29,623 bases of DNA from Candidatus Hydrogenedentes bacterium UBA2224 (GCA_002348185.1 DDYW01000203.1:9847-39469), one strand, 5' to 3'. Shown: positions 16,874-24,686, numbered from the stretch's first letter. Numbers and translations are program-made. The notes: generated by a model not told the origin, from the letters alone.

Positions 16874-17980
16874 ATGAAACAGGGAGTCATGCTTGTCCTC
16901 GTTCTGGTCCTGGGCATTGCGGCCGGCGCCGCCGAACCCGATGCGCCCCGGCGCGCCCTCGTGCTGGACCCGGGCGAGGGCAATCCGCGCAATTCCGAAG
17001 GCGATTTCATCCAACTGAACGACGGCCGGCTCCTCTTCGTCTACACCCATTTCACGGGCAGCGCGAGCGACCACGGCGCCGCGTTTCTGGCGGCGCGCGT
17101 CTCGACCGACGGCGGCGAGACCTGGTCGGCCGAAGATACGGTCATCCTTCCCAACGAGGGCGGCATGAACGTCATGTCCGTATCGTTGTTGCGGCTCCGT
17201 ACGGGAGAGATCGCCCTGTTCTATCTGCGCAAGAACTCCACCAGCGACTGCCGCCCGATGATGCGCCTCTCGAACGACGAAGCGGCAACGTGGAGCGAGC
17301 CCGTGCTCTGCATCGAATCCGTCGGATACTATGTGGTCAACAACGACCGCGTCATTCAGCTCGACAGCGGCCGTCTCGTGATCCCCGCGGCCCGGCACAG
17401 CCTGCCCGGAGAAGATTTCAGCGGCCGCGGCCAGACCATGTGTTATCTCTCCGACGATGGCGGCGCCACATGGTATCCGAGCCAATCGATCCTGGACGCG
17501 CCGGAAGGCAGCAAATCCGGCCTGCAGGAACCCGCCGTCGTGGCCCTGAAAGACGGGCGCCTCCTGATGCTCTGCCGCACCGACCAGGGGTGCCAGATGC
17601 GTTCGTTCTCTCCTGACGGCGGAGTCACCTGGACGCCCGCGGAAGTGACGGACATCGCCAGTCCCGTATCCCCCGCCACCATCGAGCGCATCCCCTCCAC
17701 GGGGGATCTCCTGATGCTCTGGAACGACCACCGGGCCATCGAACCCGCCCTGAAAGGCAAGCGCACCCCCTTCGCCGCGGCCATTTCGCGCAACGAGGGC
17801 GAGACGTGGGAAAACGTGCGCCTCCTCGAAACCGCCCCGGACGGGTGGTACTGCTACACGGCCCTCGATTTTGCGGGAGACGCCGCGCTGCTGGGCTATT
17901 GCGCCGGCGACTCCACCGTGGGCCACCTCAACCGCACCCAGGTGGTACGCGTACCCGTCGCGTGGTTCTACGGAAACTGA
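16874..17980 (+). CDS. Secreted sialidase-like BNR-repeat protein
   Basis: A 368-residue protein with a signal peptide (MKQGVMLVLVLVLGIAAGAA). Five Asp-box motifs of the type SxDxGxTW occur at 77-84, 133-140, 193-200, 246-253 and 305-312, spaced about 55 residues, the mark of a six-bladed sialidase propeller; the second and fifth are degenerate. GLQEPAVVALKDGRLLMLCRT matches the BNR_2 type seen in exo-sialidases of environmental bacteria. The FRIP arginine motif of classical sialidases is not evident, so enzymatic cleavage of sialic acid is uncertain; it may act on another sugar or only bind. GAAGGAA at 16862-16868 fixes the start. It may be read through from cstA. Confidence 0.85.
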   Translation: MKQGVMLVLVLVLGIAAGAAEPDAPRRALVLDPGEGNPRNSEGDFIQLNDGRLLFVYTHFTGSASDHGAAFLAARVSTDGGETWSAEDTVILPNEGGMNVMSVSLLRLRTGEIALFYLRKNSTSDCRPMMRLSNDEAATWSEPVLCIESVGYYVVNNDRVIQLDSGRLVIPAARHSLPGEDFSGRGQTMCYLSDDGGATWYPSQSILDAPEGSKSGLQEPAVVALKDGRLLMLCRTDQGCQMRSFSPDGGVTWTPAEVTDIASPVSPATIERIPSTGDLLMLWNDHRAIEPALKGKRTPFAAAISRNEGETWENVRLLETAPDGWYCYTALDFAGDAALLGYCAGDSTVGHLNRTQVVRVPVAWFYGN

Positions 17981-18185
17981 CGGGGGTTTTGCCGCCCCTT
18001 CGGGGCTATCCGCGGTGCGACGAGTACCTGTCTCCGTTCAAAAGAACTTCGAGGGCGCCGGGCCCACACAGCCGGGATACCTGCGGGCGGGGGGAGGGCA
18101 CTGGAAAAGCGTGCCAAGTTGCGGTATCTTAACATTGTAGCGCCTGTGAACAAGCGCCCGGCATACCCCGGGGAAGGTGAAGGCC

Positions 18186-18242
18186 ATGCCCTCACAAGCT
18201 GCCTTTTCCCCGGCCCGGCCTCAGGGAGAGTCGTATGGCTGA
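18186..18242 (+). CDS. 18-residue upstream ORF overlapping the PilZ gene start
   Basis: An ATG at 18186, preceded by the strong purine site GGAAGGTGAAGG, opens a frame reading MPSQAAFSPARPQGESYG and stopping at TGA 18240-18242, eight bases inside the PilZ gene (ATG 18235). The PilZ ribosome binding site GGGAGAG lies within this small frame. Such an overlap could couple translation of the two. Whether the peptide is made is unknown. Confidence 0.35.
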   Translation: MPSQAAFSPARPQGESYG

Positions 18243-18696
18243 CGAGATGTTTTTCTCGGCTGACAGCAAGTCGCTGCGGCGTGGAAAACGGATTGCGCCG
18301 CGCACCGAGACGTGTCGGCCCTGTCTCGTCTGGCCTGAGGATGCCCCGGAGATGCACATGCAGGGCATGATTCTCGATATGAACGTCTACGGGATGCTGA
18401 TCCGGATGACGGAGTCCCTGCCGCCCGGCATGCGCATTCAAGTGCAGCTCATGCGGGACGACGATTTCCGTGAATCGCTTACCAAGCCCGTCACCGCCCT
18501 GGTGGTGCGGAGCATTGTCCAGAACGATGGTTTCGTCGAGCTCGGTATTCAGGTCGTCCAGGAAACGGTCCGCCAGGAAGAGAGTAAACCGTTACGCAAA
18601 CCGCTGCAGAAGCCGCGATCGCGACAGCACGGGCGTACGCGGATGTACACACGCCACCTGCGCCCGTCCGGCATGAAGCAGCGCGAAAGGGAGTAA
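18235..18696 (+). CDS. PilZ-domain protein (probable c-di-GMP receptor)
   Basis: A 153-residue protein. The arginine motif appears as RRGKRIAPR near residues 15-23 and the second motif as ILDMNVYGMLIRM near 47-59, a variant of the usual DxSxxG in which Ser is replaced by Asn. The intervening strands (PGMRIQVQL, VTALVVRSIVQNDGFVELGIQVV) fit the PilZ beta-barrel. A highly basic C-terminal tail of about 40 residues (KPLRKPLQKPRSRQHGRTR) is unusual and could bind nucleic acid or membrane. PilZ proteins bind cyclic di-GMP and alter motility or surface functions. GGGAGAG supports the ATG. A stand-alone receiver follows after 4 bases, so both are one signalling operon. Confidence 0.8.
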   Translation: MADEMFFSADSKSLRRGKRIAPRTETCRPCLVWPEDAPEMHMQGMILDMNVYGMLIRMTESLPPGMRIQVQLMRDDDFRESLTKPVTALVVRSIVQNDGFVELGIQVVQETVRQEESKPLRKPLQKPRSRQHGRTRMYTRHLRPSGMKQRERE

Positions 18697-18700
18697 AAAC

Positions 18701-19093
18701 TTGGCCAAGCCGAAAATCCTCATCGTAGACGATGAACCCGATGTGGTGATGTTTATTGAGCGCACCCTGGAAACCGAGGGATTCGAGAGCGTTGCGGCGT
18801 ATGACGGCATCAGCGCGCTCGACATCGCGGAGGCCGAGGGACCCGCCGTGATTCTCCTCGATATCATGATGCCTATGATGAGCGGTTATGAGGTGTGCGA
18901 ACAGCTCAAGGCCAACCCGCAGACGCAGGGCATTCCCATCATCTGCGTCACCTCGGCTCATTCCACGGAAGCCTTTGCGCGATGCCGGCAGGTTGGCGCC
19001 AATGCCCTGCTCACCAAGCCCTTTTCGCCCGCGGAATTGATTGCCCAGATCCAACGGCAGCTCGCCCGGCTCGAAGAACGCGATACCCTGTAG
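18701..19093 (+). CDS. Stand-alone response-regulator receiver protein
   Basis: This 130-residue protein is a single CheY-like receiver domain: LIVDDEPD holds the acidic pair D10-D11, D54 in VILLDIMMPMMSG is the phosphoacceptor, ICVTSAHS carries the conserved Thr and LLTKPFSPAEL the conserved Lys. No output domain is fused. It starts with TTG at 18701, with GGGAG at 18689-18693 inside the end of the PilZ gene, 4 bases after that gene's stop. Single receivers act by protein contact or in phosphorelays; the partner kinase is not adjacent. The hybrid kinase at 11619-14723 is one possible donor, by inference only. Confidence 0.92.
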   Translation: MAKPKILIVDDEPDVVMFIERTLETEGFESVAAYDGISALDIAEAEGPAVILLDIMMPMMSGYEVCEQLKANPQTQGIPIICVTSAHSTEAFARCRQVGANALLTKPFSPAELIAQIQRQLARLEERDTL

Positions 19094-19158
19094 TCCTGCG
19101 TACCCCGCTGCTGGCCAAGTCCGAATCCGGGCCGGGTGATCCGCCGGGCAAGACCCGA

Positions 19159-19188
19159 TTGAACCGTCCGCCACGTCAATGGTATAGT
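19159..19188 (+). promoter_or_regulatory. strong promoter for pgsA-der-plsY
   Basis: TTGAAC at 19159-19164 (4/6) and TATAGT at 19183-19188 (5/6) are 18 bases apart, with TG at 19180-19181 forming an extended -10. Transcription would start near 19195, giving a leader of about 264 bases before the GTG at 19459. Confidence 0.55.
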
Positions 19189-19194
19189 CACGCG

Positions 19195-19458
19195 TGCAGC
19201 ACCGCGTTTCGCAACCATTCGCGAATCAAGGGGTTGCGGTTGTCGGATTTCCAGGGTCGGTATCGGAAACCGCGGGCTGGGGAGCTGGCGCCGAGCCAGA
19301 TCCTCACGCCGGAATGCACGGGACAACGCAGGGGACTCTCGATACAGGTGCGGTCCCGGCCGAGGGATTCCGGACGTTTTGCCCGGGCGGTGCGCGTGTG
19401 CGGCGCTCGGGGAGGCGTTCCGCCCGCTCCGCGGCATTCGTCCGGCAGAGGCGTACAT
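19195..19458 (+). other. long structured leader upstream of pgsA (possible regulatory RNA)
   Basis: The gap 19094-19458 holds no credible gene. The predicted leader contains several nested inverted repeats: GCGGTT with a later AACCGC (19235-19275 region), CTGGC with GCCAG near 19285-19298, CCGGAAT at 19309-19315 with ATTCCGG at 19367-19373, and inside the latter GGGAC at 19320-19324 with GTCCC at 19353-19357. It does not resemble SRP RNA, RNase P RNA, tmRNA or a known riboswitch that I can recognise. High GC content makes chance pairing fairly likely. Confidence 0.3.
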
Positions 19459-20010
19459 GTGACCGTCGCAAACTGGATCACGATCGCCCGATTGCTGGCC
19501 ATCCCCGCCATCGCGGGGAGCATTGCCGCCTATTCGGCGGAGCGTCCCCAGTGGGGCGCCACGGCGCTGGCGGGCTTCGTGGCGGCCGCCGTGTCCGATG
19601 CGGTGGACGGGTTCGTGGCGCGCGTGTTCCATCAGAAATCGCGGTTTGGCGCGCTCCTGGACCCGCTGGCGGACAAGCTGCTTATCAATGTGACCCTGGT
19701 GTTTCTCGCGGTGAACGAGACGTATGCCCACCCTGTCCCGCGCTGGTTTCCGGTGATGGTGCTCGGGCGCGACGTCGTTATCAGCATGGGAGCGTATATT
19801 CTGAGCGACTATTATCAAACCCTGCGCGTGCGGCCACGGATCACGGGCAAATTGACGACGGCCCTGCAACTGGCCTATATCATCGCGGTGCTTCTGAACC
19901 TGGACCTGTCCGTAAGCCTGCTGTACGCGGCCACCCTCATGACGCTGGTCTCTCTGGTCGATTATTACATCGAAGGCCTGCGGCAGGCGGGACGCAAGGA
20001 AATCGCGTGA
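19459..20010 (+). CDS. pgsA: CDP-alcohol phosphatidyltransferase, phosphatidylglycerophosphate synthase type
   Basis: A 183-residue membrane enzyme of the CDP-alcohol phosphatidyltransferase family, which joins CDP-diacylglycerol to glycerol-3-phosphate in phosphatidylglycerol synthesis. The full catalytic signature DxxDGxxARx8GxxxDxxxD is present as D47, D50-G51, A54-R55, G64, D68 and D72. Four or more hydrophobic segments and a C-terminal amphipathic end follow. The length agrees with bacterial PgsA. The GTG at 19459 is chosen for this length and the AGAGG site at 19446-19450; an ATG at 19457 is out of frame. Its stop overlaps the der start by one base (TGATG). The glycerophosphate specificity is the likely but not proven choice within the family. 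Confidence 0.88.
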   Translation: MTVANWITIARLLAIPAIAGSIAAYSAERPQWGATALAGFVAAAVSDAVDGFVARVFHQKSRFGALLDPLADKLLINVTLVFLAVNETYAHPVPRWFPVMVLGRDVVISMGAYILSDYYQTLRVRPRITGKLTTALQLAYIIAVLLNLDLSVSLLYAATLMTLVSLVDYYIEGLRQAGRKEIA

Positions 20011-21350
20011 TGCCCAAAGCGCACCCATTGCCGCTCGTCGCCATCTGTGGCCGCCCCAACGTGGGCAAGTCCACGCTGTTCAACCGTATCGTGGGCAAAC
20101 AGCATGCCATTGTGCACGGAGAAGAGGGGATTACCCGGGACCGCACCTACGGCACCGCCGAGTGGAACGGGCGCGCCTTTCGGTTGGTGGACACGGGCGG
20201 CGTCGTCGAGAACCCGCTCGATCCGGTGTCGCACAAGGTGCAGGCCCAGGTTCGGGCGGCCCTCAGCGAGGCGGACGCAATCATCCTGGTCGTCGACGGA
20301 CAGCAGGAGATCACCCGGACGGACGAGGAGCTGCGCGACGAGCTGTTCAAGTATGGCAAGCCGGTCTTCGTGGCCGTCAATAAACTCGACAACGAGCGCC
20401 TGCAACAGCATCTGGCGGATTTCTACGCCCTGGGCTTCGGCGACCCGCTGCCCATTTCCGCCACGCACAACGTGGGCGTCGAGGATCTGGTGGACGCGGT
20501 GCTCCACGTGCTGCCGGAAGCGTCCGGGGCCGCCCCCCAGGAGGCCCACGCCACCCGGATCGCCGTCATCGGAAAACCGAACGTCGGGAAATCGTCGTTT
20601 GTAAACGCAATTCTCAACACCGAGCGCACCATCGTCGATGATAAACCCGGCACTACCCGGGACGCCATCGATATTGACGTCGTATGGAACGAGCGCCCCT
20701 ATGTCTTGATTGACACGGCGGGCATGCGGCGGAAAGCGGGCATCAAAGAGGCCGTCGAGCATTTCAGCATCAGCCGCTCCCTGCGCGCGATCCGCCGGGC
20801 CGACGTGTGCCTGGTCCTGATTGACGCCACCGAGGGCATTTCCGAACAAGACAAGCGCATCCTGGCCTACGTGCAGGAAAACGGCGCCGGCATGGTGCTC
20901 GTCTGGACCAAATGGGACCTGATCGAAGACAAGGACCAGCGGTTCAAGGAGCTCAGCAACGAAATCGACTTGAAAGCGCCGTTCCTGCGCTACGTCCCGT
21001 CCATCACCGTCTCGAACACGACGCGGCAGCGGTTGTTCAAGACCTTCGACCTGGTGGATCTGGTGGCCGGGGAGGCCGAGAAGCGCATTCCCACACCCGA
21101 GCTGAACCGCCTCTTCGAGCAGTTGCGGGCCGAAGACATCAGCGGCGTCTACAAAGGGAAGCGCGCCAAGGTCTTGTACGCCACACAGGCAGGGACGAAA
21201 CCCGCGACGTTCGTCCTTTTCGTGAACCAGAAGCGGCTGTTTCACTTCAGCTACCTGCGCTTCATCGAGAACCGTCTGCGCGAGAGTTTCGGCTTTCAGG
21301 GGGTGCCCATCCACATCGAACTGCGGGAGGAGACCCGGGACAAGCCATGA
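20010..21350 (+). CDS. der: Ribosome-assembly GTPase Der (EngA)
   Basis: A 446-residue GTPase with the tandem G-domain layout unique to Der, which acts in 50S subunit maturation. The first P-loop is GRPNVGKS at residues 14-21, with G3 DTGG and G4 NKLD; the second P-loop GKPNVGKS is at 188-195, with DTAGMRRK and TKWD. The C-terminal KH-like domain follows (LFEQLRAED, GTKPATFVLFVN, YLRFIENRLRESFGFQGVPI). ATG 20010 overlaps the pgsA stop, with AAGGA just upstream; the frame is open further back but that part is non-homologous. The last four bases overlap the plsY start (ATGA). The gene order with two phospholipid genes suggests co-expression of ribosome and membrane growth. Confidence 0.97.
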   Translation: MPKAHPLPLVAICGRPNVGKSTLFNRIVGKQHAIVHGEEGITRDRTYGTAEWNGRAFRLVDTGGVVENPLDPVSHKVQAQVRAALSEADAIILVVDGQQEITRTDEELRDELFKYGKPVFVAVNKLDNERLQQHLADFYALGFGDPLPISATHNVGVEDLVDAVLHVLPEASGAAPQEAHATRIAVIGKPNVGKSSFVNAILNTERTIVDDKPGTTRDAIDIDVVWNERPYVLIDTAGMRRKAGIKEAVEHFSISRSLRAIRRADVCLVLIDATEGISEQDKRILAYVQENGAGMVLVWTKWDLIEDKDQRFKELSNEIDLKAPFLRYVPSITVSNTTRQRLFKTFDLVDLVAGEAEKRIPTPELNRLFEQLRAEDISGVYKGKRAKVLYATQAGTKPATFVLFVNQKRLFHFSYLRFIENRLRESFGFQGVPIHIELREETRDKP

Positions 21351-21970
21351 TGTGGCAGACGGCGGCGGCCATCGGAATATCGTACCTGCTGGGCTCGATC
21401 CCCACGGGGCTCTGGGTCGGCAAAGCGCTGCGCGGCATTGACATCCGCGAGCACGGCAGCCGCAACATCGGCGCCACCAACACCCTGCGGGTTCTGGGCA
21501 GAAAGCTGGGCGCGATCGCCCTGGCCGGCGACGTGGGCAAGGGGCTTATCGCGGTCCTCCTGGTGGCCTCTGTGCTCAGCGACTGGCCCTATGCGCCCCT
21601 GGCCTGCGGCCTGGCGGCCATCATCGGCCACGTCGCTCCGGTATTTCTCAAATTCAAGGGCGGCAAAGGCGTCGCCACCAGTACGGGCGTCTTTCTGGCC
21701 CTGGCGCCCGCTGCCACGCTGCTGGCTGCAGCCGTGTTTGCCGCCGTCGTGTATGCGACGCGCATGGTGAGCGCCGCCAGCCTTTCCGCCGCGACCGCGC
21801 TGCTCATCGCGGTCTACGCCTTCCCTCATGCGTGGGCGACCTGGCCCACCCACGCCATCCCGGCCGGGTGGGCCCTCCGCGTGGTGGCCGCCATCGTGGC
21901 CGTGCTGGTGTTTGTGCGGCACCGCACGAACCTGCAGCGCATGTTCAAGGGGGAAGAAAACCGGTTCTGA
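21347..21970 (+). CDS. plsY: Acyl-phosphate:glycerol-3-phosphate acyltransferase PlsY
   Basis: A 207-residue inner-membrane enzyme that transfers an acyl chain from acyl phosphate to glycerol-3-phosphate, the first step of phospholipid synthesis. The three family motifs are visible: GSIPTG near residue 17, HGSRNIGATNTLRVLG near 36-52, and FKGGKGVATSTG near 104-116. Five hydrophobic segments fit the known topology. The ATG at 21347 overlaps the der stop; a second ATG directly follows at 21350 and is also possible. GGGAGGAG at 21325-21332 provides the binding site. It converges with the small lipoprotein gene after 25 bases. Confidence 0.96.
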   Translation: MMWQTAAAIGISYLLGSIPTGLWVGKALRGIDIREHGSRNIGATNTLRVLGRKLGAIALAGDVGKGLIAVLLVASVLSDWPYAPLACGLAAIIGHVAPVFLKFKGGKGVATSTGVFLALAPAATLLAAAVFAAVVYATRMVSAASLSAATALLIAVYAFPHAWATWPTHAIPAGWALRVVAAIVAVLVFVRHRTNLQRMFKGEENRF

Positions 21971-21995
21971 CCGGCGGCGAATTCGCTGGACTCCG

Positions 21996-22394
21996 TCATT
22001 CGTTTTCGGCGGTGGGCTCTGCGGTTTCCGGAGGAGACTCCGGCGCCGGAGGAATCCGCGGGATGTGCTCGGGCATGTCCTTCTCGCCGTAGCCCCATTT
22101 GAGCTTATAGCGCAGCCGTACCCGGGGATCGCCGCTCTTGACGTCGACGTCGGCGTGAATCCGGTCTTTCCCCACCTGCAGCCGGGGCCGCCCGCTTTCG
22201 TCGGCACGAACGGTTACGGCATCGCCCTCGTCGCCCAGGAGGATTTCCTGCGTCCGTTTGCGCACCTTATCCTCGGCCAGGGCATCCTGCGTCTTGTCGT
22301 ACCACGTGTCTGTAAACGCAGGGGGCGAATCGAGGGTATGCACGCATCCGAGCGCACACACAGCCAGCAGGGAAATGGTCACGAGCCGGAACAT
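21996..22394 (-). CDS. Small lipoprotein of unknown function
   Basis: A 132-residue protein starting MFRLVTISLLAVCALGC, a lipoprotein signal with Cys17 as the lipidated residue. The start at 22394 is chosen because of this signal and a GAGGAG site just upstream on the minus strand; a longer frame to 22472 lacks sense. The mature part is charged (TWYDKTQDALAEDKVRKRTQE), has a short beta-rich stretch (AVTVRADESGRPRLQVGKDRIHADVDV), and ends in a Pro/Glu-rich tail (RIPPAPESPPETAEPTAENE) that is probably disordered. No family is recognised. It is a single-gene unit, divergent from the FG-GAP gene. Confidence 0.75.
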   Translation of the reverse strand: MFRLVTISLLAVCALGCVHTLDSPPAFTDTWYDKTQDALAEDKVRKRTQEILLGDEGDAVTVRADESGRPRLQVGKDRIHADVDVKSGDPRVRLRYKLKWGYGEKDMPEHIPRIPPAPESPPETAEPTAENE

Positions 22395-22443
22395 TTGCCG
22401 ATGCTCCTCACAGTGATGCCGTACCGCAGCGTTCCTCTCTGTA

Positions 22444-22449
22444 ATTATA
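22444..22449 (-). promoter_or_regulatory. -10 box for the small lipoprotein gene
   Basis: Read on the minus strand this is a perfect TATAAT, about 50 bases before the start codon. No convincing -35 is visible at 16-18 bases; the adjoining sequence contains two TCGAA cores (22451-22466) that could be a regulator site. Confidence 0.4.
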
Positions 22450-22522
22450 CCTTCGAAGCCTCGAAACCTCACTCCGGGGCTTCAGACATGCGCCGCCCGG
22501 GCTGCGACGCGCCGCAGGAAGT

Positions 22523-22551
22523 TTTCCCGGGCGGCCGGGTTCTGCTAGGAT
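22523..22551 (+). promoter_or_regulatory. possible promoter of the FG-GAP gene
   Basis: TAGGAT at 22546-22551 is preceded by TGC, giving an extended -10; TTTCCC at 22523-22528 is a weak -35 at 17 bases. Transcription near 22558 would leave a 30-base leader. Confidence 0.35.
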
Positions 22552-22587
22552 AACCCCTTGAGAACAACGCGATGCAGGAGGTGCACA

Positions 22588-23730
22588 ATGACGGCATGGG
22601 CAATGGTTCTGGTCCTGGTTTCGACGGCGGCGGAGGAAGCCCCGATGTTGAAATTCGAGAAATCGCGCATTGGCGACGTGGTCTTCGAAGCGGCCTGCGC
22701 CTGCGACGTCAACAACGACGGCGTGATGGACATCGTCTCGGGCGGATACTGGTTTGAGGGTCCCGATTTCACTAAAAGCCACAAGATCTGCGATGTCCTT
22801 GCGGAAGGCGATTATTTCGACGATTTCGCCGACATTCCGCTCGATGTCAACGGCGACGGGTTTATCGATATCGTGAGCGGCGCGTGGTTCGGCAAGAAGC
22901 TGACCTGGCGTGAGAATCCCAAAGGCCAGCCCGTCGAATGGACCGTCCACGACATCGCGGAAGTCGGAAACATCGAGCGCCCCTGCTGTTTTGACATCGA
23001 TCAGGACGGAGAAATTGAATTCTTCCCGAACACCCCGGGCGCGCCCCTGCACGCGTTCAAACTGGTCAAGGACGCCAACGGAAAAGGCGCGGGCACATTT
23101 GATCAATTCGTGCTGTTCAACCAAAACAGCGGGCACGGTCTCGGGTTTGGCGACATCAACGGCGACGGCCGGCCCGACATCGTGCTGGCAAGCGGCTGGC
23201 TTGAAGCTCCCGAGAACCCCTTTGGCGGCGAGTGGCCGCTCCGCCCGGAATTTGATCTCGGGCCGTCGGCCAGCGTGCCCATCCTGGTCCATGATGTGAA
23301 TGCGGACGGTCTCAATGACCTCATCGTGGGCGCGGGCCACGACTACGGGCTTTTCTGGTGGGAGCAGCAGCGCGACGGCGACGGCAACCGCACCTGGGTC
23401 AAGCACGAGATCGACACGGAACGGTCGCAATACCACGACCTGCAACTGGCCGATATCGATAACGACGGGCAGGTCGAACTGATCACGGGCAAGCGGTACT
23501 ACGCCCATTCCGGACATGACCCGGGTGCCAATGACCCCGTGGGCATCTACTATTTCGAGATCAACGGCGGCCAGTTTGTCCGCCGGACCATCGACTACGG
23601 CGACCCGAAGGAATGCAGCGGCGCGGGCATCTACTTCTGGGTGGCCGATATCGACGGGAACGGCTGGAAAGATGTCATTGCGCCCGGCAAGGAAGGGCTG
23701 TACCTCTTCCGCAACCTGGGCAACGTGTAA
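22588..23730 (+). CDS. FG-GAP/VCBS-repeat propeller protein
   Basis: A 380-residue protein with a short N-terminal hydrophobic export signal (AWAMVLVLVSTAAE). Seven calcium-binding loops of the DxDxDGxxD type are visible: DVNNDGVMDIVSG, DVNGDGFIDIVSG, DIDQDGEIEFF, DINGDGRPDIVLA, DVNADGLNDLIVG, DIDNDGQVELITG and DIDGNGWKDVIAP. Seven repeats fit a seven-bladed beta-propeller of the FG-GAP family, stabilised by calcium and located outside the cytoplasm. The fold usually binds proteins or glycans; no catalytic residue is evident. CAGGAGGTG directly upstream is a strong ribosome binding site. It is divergent from the small lipoprotein gene. Confidence 0.88.
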   Translation: MTAWAMVLVLVSTAAEEAPMLKFEKSRIGDVVFEAACACDVNNDGVMDIVSGGYWFEGPDFTKSHKICDVLAEGDYFDDFADIPLDVNGDGFIDIVSGAWFGKKLTWRENPKGQPVEWTVHDIAEVGNIERPCCFDIDQDGEIEFFPNTPGAPLHAFKLVKDANGKGAGTFDQFVLFNQNSGHGLGFGDINGDGRPDIVLASGWLEAPENPFGGEWPLRPEFDLGPSASVPILVHDVNADGLNDLIVGAGHDYGLFWWEQQRDGDGNRTWVKHEIDTERSQYHDLQLADIDNDGQVELITGKRYYAHSGHDPGANDPVGIYYFEINGGQFVRRTIDYGDPKECSGAGIYFWVADIDGNGWKDVIAPGKEGLYLFRNLGNV

Positions 23731-23849
23731 CTCCACTGGAAACCGCGCCGGGCGGGCGCAAGGTGCCGTCCGGCAGCGCGGTTTCCGGTTTTGTGGAACA
23801 TCGAGGGAAACACGCGCCGCATCACCGGCGGCGTGAAGACGCCGCAACC

Positions 23850-24575
23850 ATGTCGCGAGACGCCCAAATCCGGCCCCGGTACGAGACCGACCTGGCGCAA
23901 CCCGTGACGGCCTTCCTTGAATCGCAGGGCTATACCGTGCGCAGCGAGGTCAACGGGTGCGACATCGTGGGGCTTCGTGACGGCCGGATGGTCGTGGTGG
24001 AACTCAAACGGAACTTCACGGTGACCCTGCTGGCCCAGGCTGCCGACAGGCAGCGGGTTGCCGACGCGGTCTATGTGGCTCTTCCCCGGCCCGCGGAACC
24101 TCTGCGCGGAAAACGCTGGCGCATTCTCCGCCATCTCCTGCGGCGATTGGAACTGGGGCTGCTCTTTGTCTCGTTCTCGACGGAAAAGCCCAGGGTCCAG
24201 ATCGTGTTTCATCCCGTGCCGTTCGACCGCAAACGCGACCACCGGCGGCGGCAGGTACTTCTGCGTGAGGCCGACGGCCGATCGAGCGACTTCAACCGGG
24301 GCGGCAGCAGCCGCCGCAAACTGGTCACCGCCTACCGCGAGAACGCCCTCCACATCGCCTGTGGGCTCGAAGCGCTCGGCGACAGCTCCCCGGCCGCGCT
24401 GCGCGCGCTGGGCACCGGCGCCCGGACCCGAGCCATTCTCTACGACAACGTGTATGGCTGGTTCGAACGCGTGGACCGGGGCGTCTATCGCCTCCGGGAC
24501 GCCGGCCGCGAGGCGCTGGCGGAGTACCCGGACCTGGCCGGGCATTACCGCAACGAGATCACGCGCCGGCGTTGA
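23850..24575 (+). CDS. DUF2161-type PD-(D/E)XK nuclease-fold protein
   Basis: A 241-residue cytoplasmic protein. The N-terminal half has a PD-(D/E)XK core: E33, then D38 in GCDIVGL and E51-x-K53 in MVVVELKRNF, the arrangement of metal-binding residues in restriction-endonuclease-like folds. The order helix-strand-D-strand-ExK and the later YRENALHIACGLEALG segment match the family annotated as DUF2161. The C-terminal part (ARTRAILYDNVYGWFERVDRGVYRL) looks like a winged-helix domain and could bind DNA. A nuclease role is inferred; no partner methylase or toxin is adjacent. The start is taken at ATG 23850, 119 bases after the FG-GAP gene; the binding site is weak. Confidence 0.75.
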   Translation: MSRDAQIRPRYETDLAQPVTAFLESQGYTVRSEVNGCDIVGLRDGRMVVVELKRNFTVTLLAQAADRQRVADAVYVALPRPAEPLRGKRWRILRHLLRRLELGLLFVSFSTEKPRVQIVFHPVPFDRKRDHRRRQVLLREADGRSSDFNRGGSSRRKLVTAYRENALHIACGLEALGDSSPAALRALGTGARTRAILYDNVYGWFERVDRGVYRLRDAGREALAEYPDLAGHYRNEITRRR

Positions 24576-24657
24576 GACCCCGGCCTCCCGCGCCAGGGCC
24601 GCAACCGTGCCGTCTCGGCCGTGCTGCTCAGAGGCCGCCGCGGGATCAGCGCCCCGG

Positions 24658-24686
24658 TTGATCTTGGGCGAGATACCGGGGATACT
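24658..24686 (+). promoter_or_regulatory. possible promoter of the TIM-barrel gene
   Basis: TTGATC at 24658-24663 (4/6) and GATACT at 24681-24686 (4/6) are 17 bases apart. Transcription near 24693 would give a 47-base leader to ATG 24740. Confidence 0.4.

Noticed and set aside
17994..18006. GCCCC-TTC-GGGGC hairpin as a terminator after the sialidase-like gene
   Set aside because: The stem is short and followed by a GC-rich sequence, not a T-tract; too weak to list as a feature.
19194..20009. N-terminal extension of Der in frame
   Set aside because: It overlaps pgsA entirely, has no homology, and ATG 20010 gives the normal family length.
22408..23847. 479-codon open frame on the minus strand
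   Set aside because: It is antisense to the FG-GAP gene; the Val/Asp pattern mirrors the calcium-loop codons.
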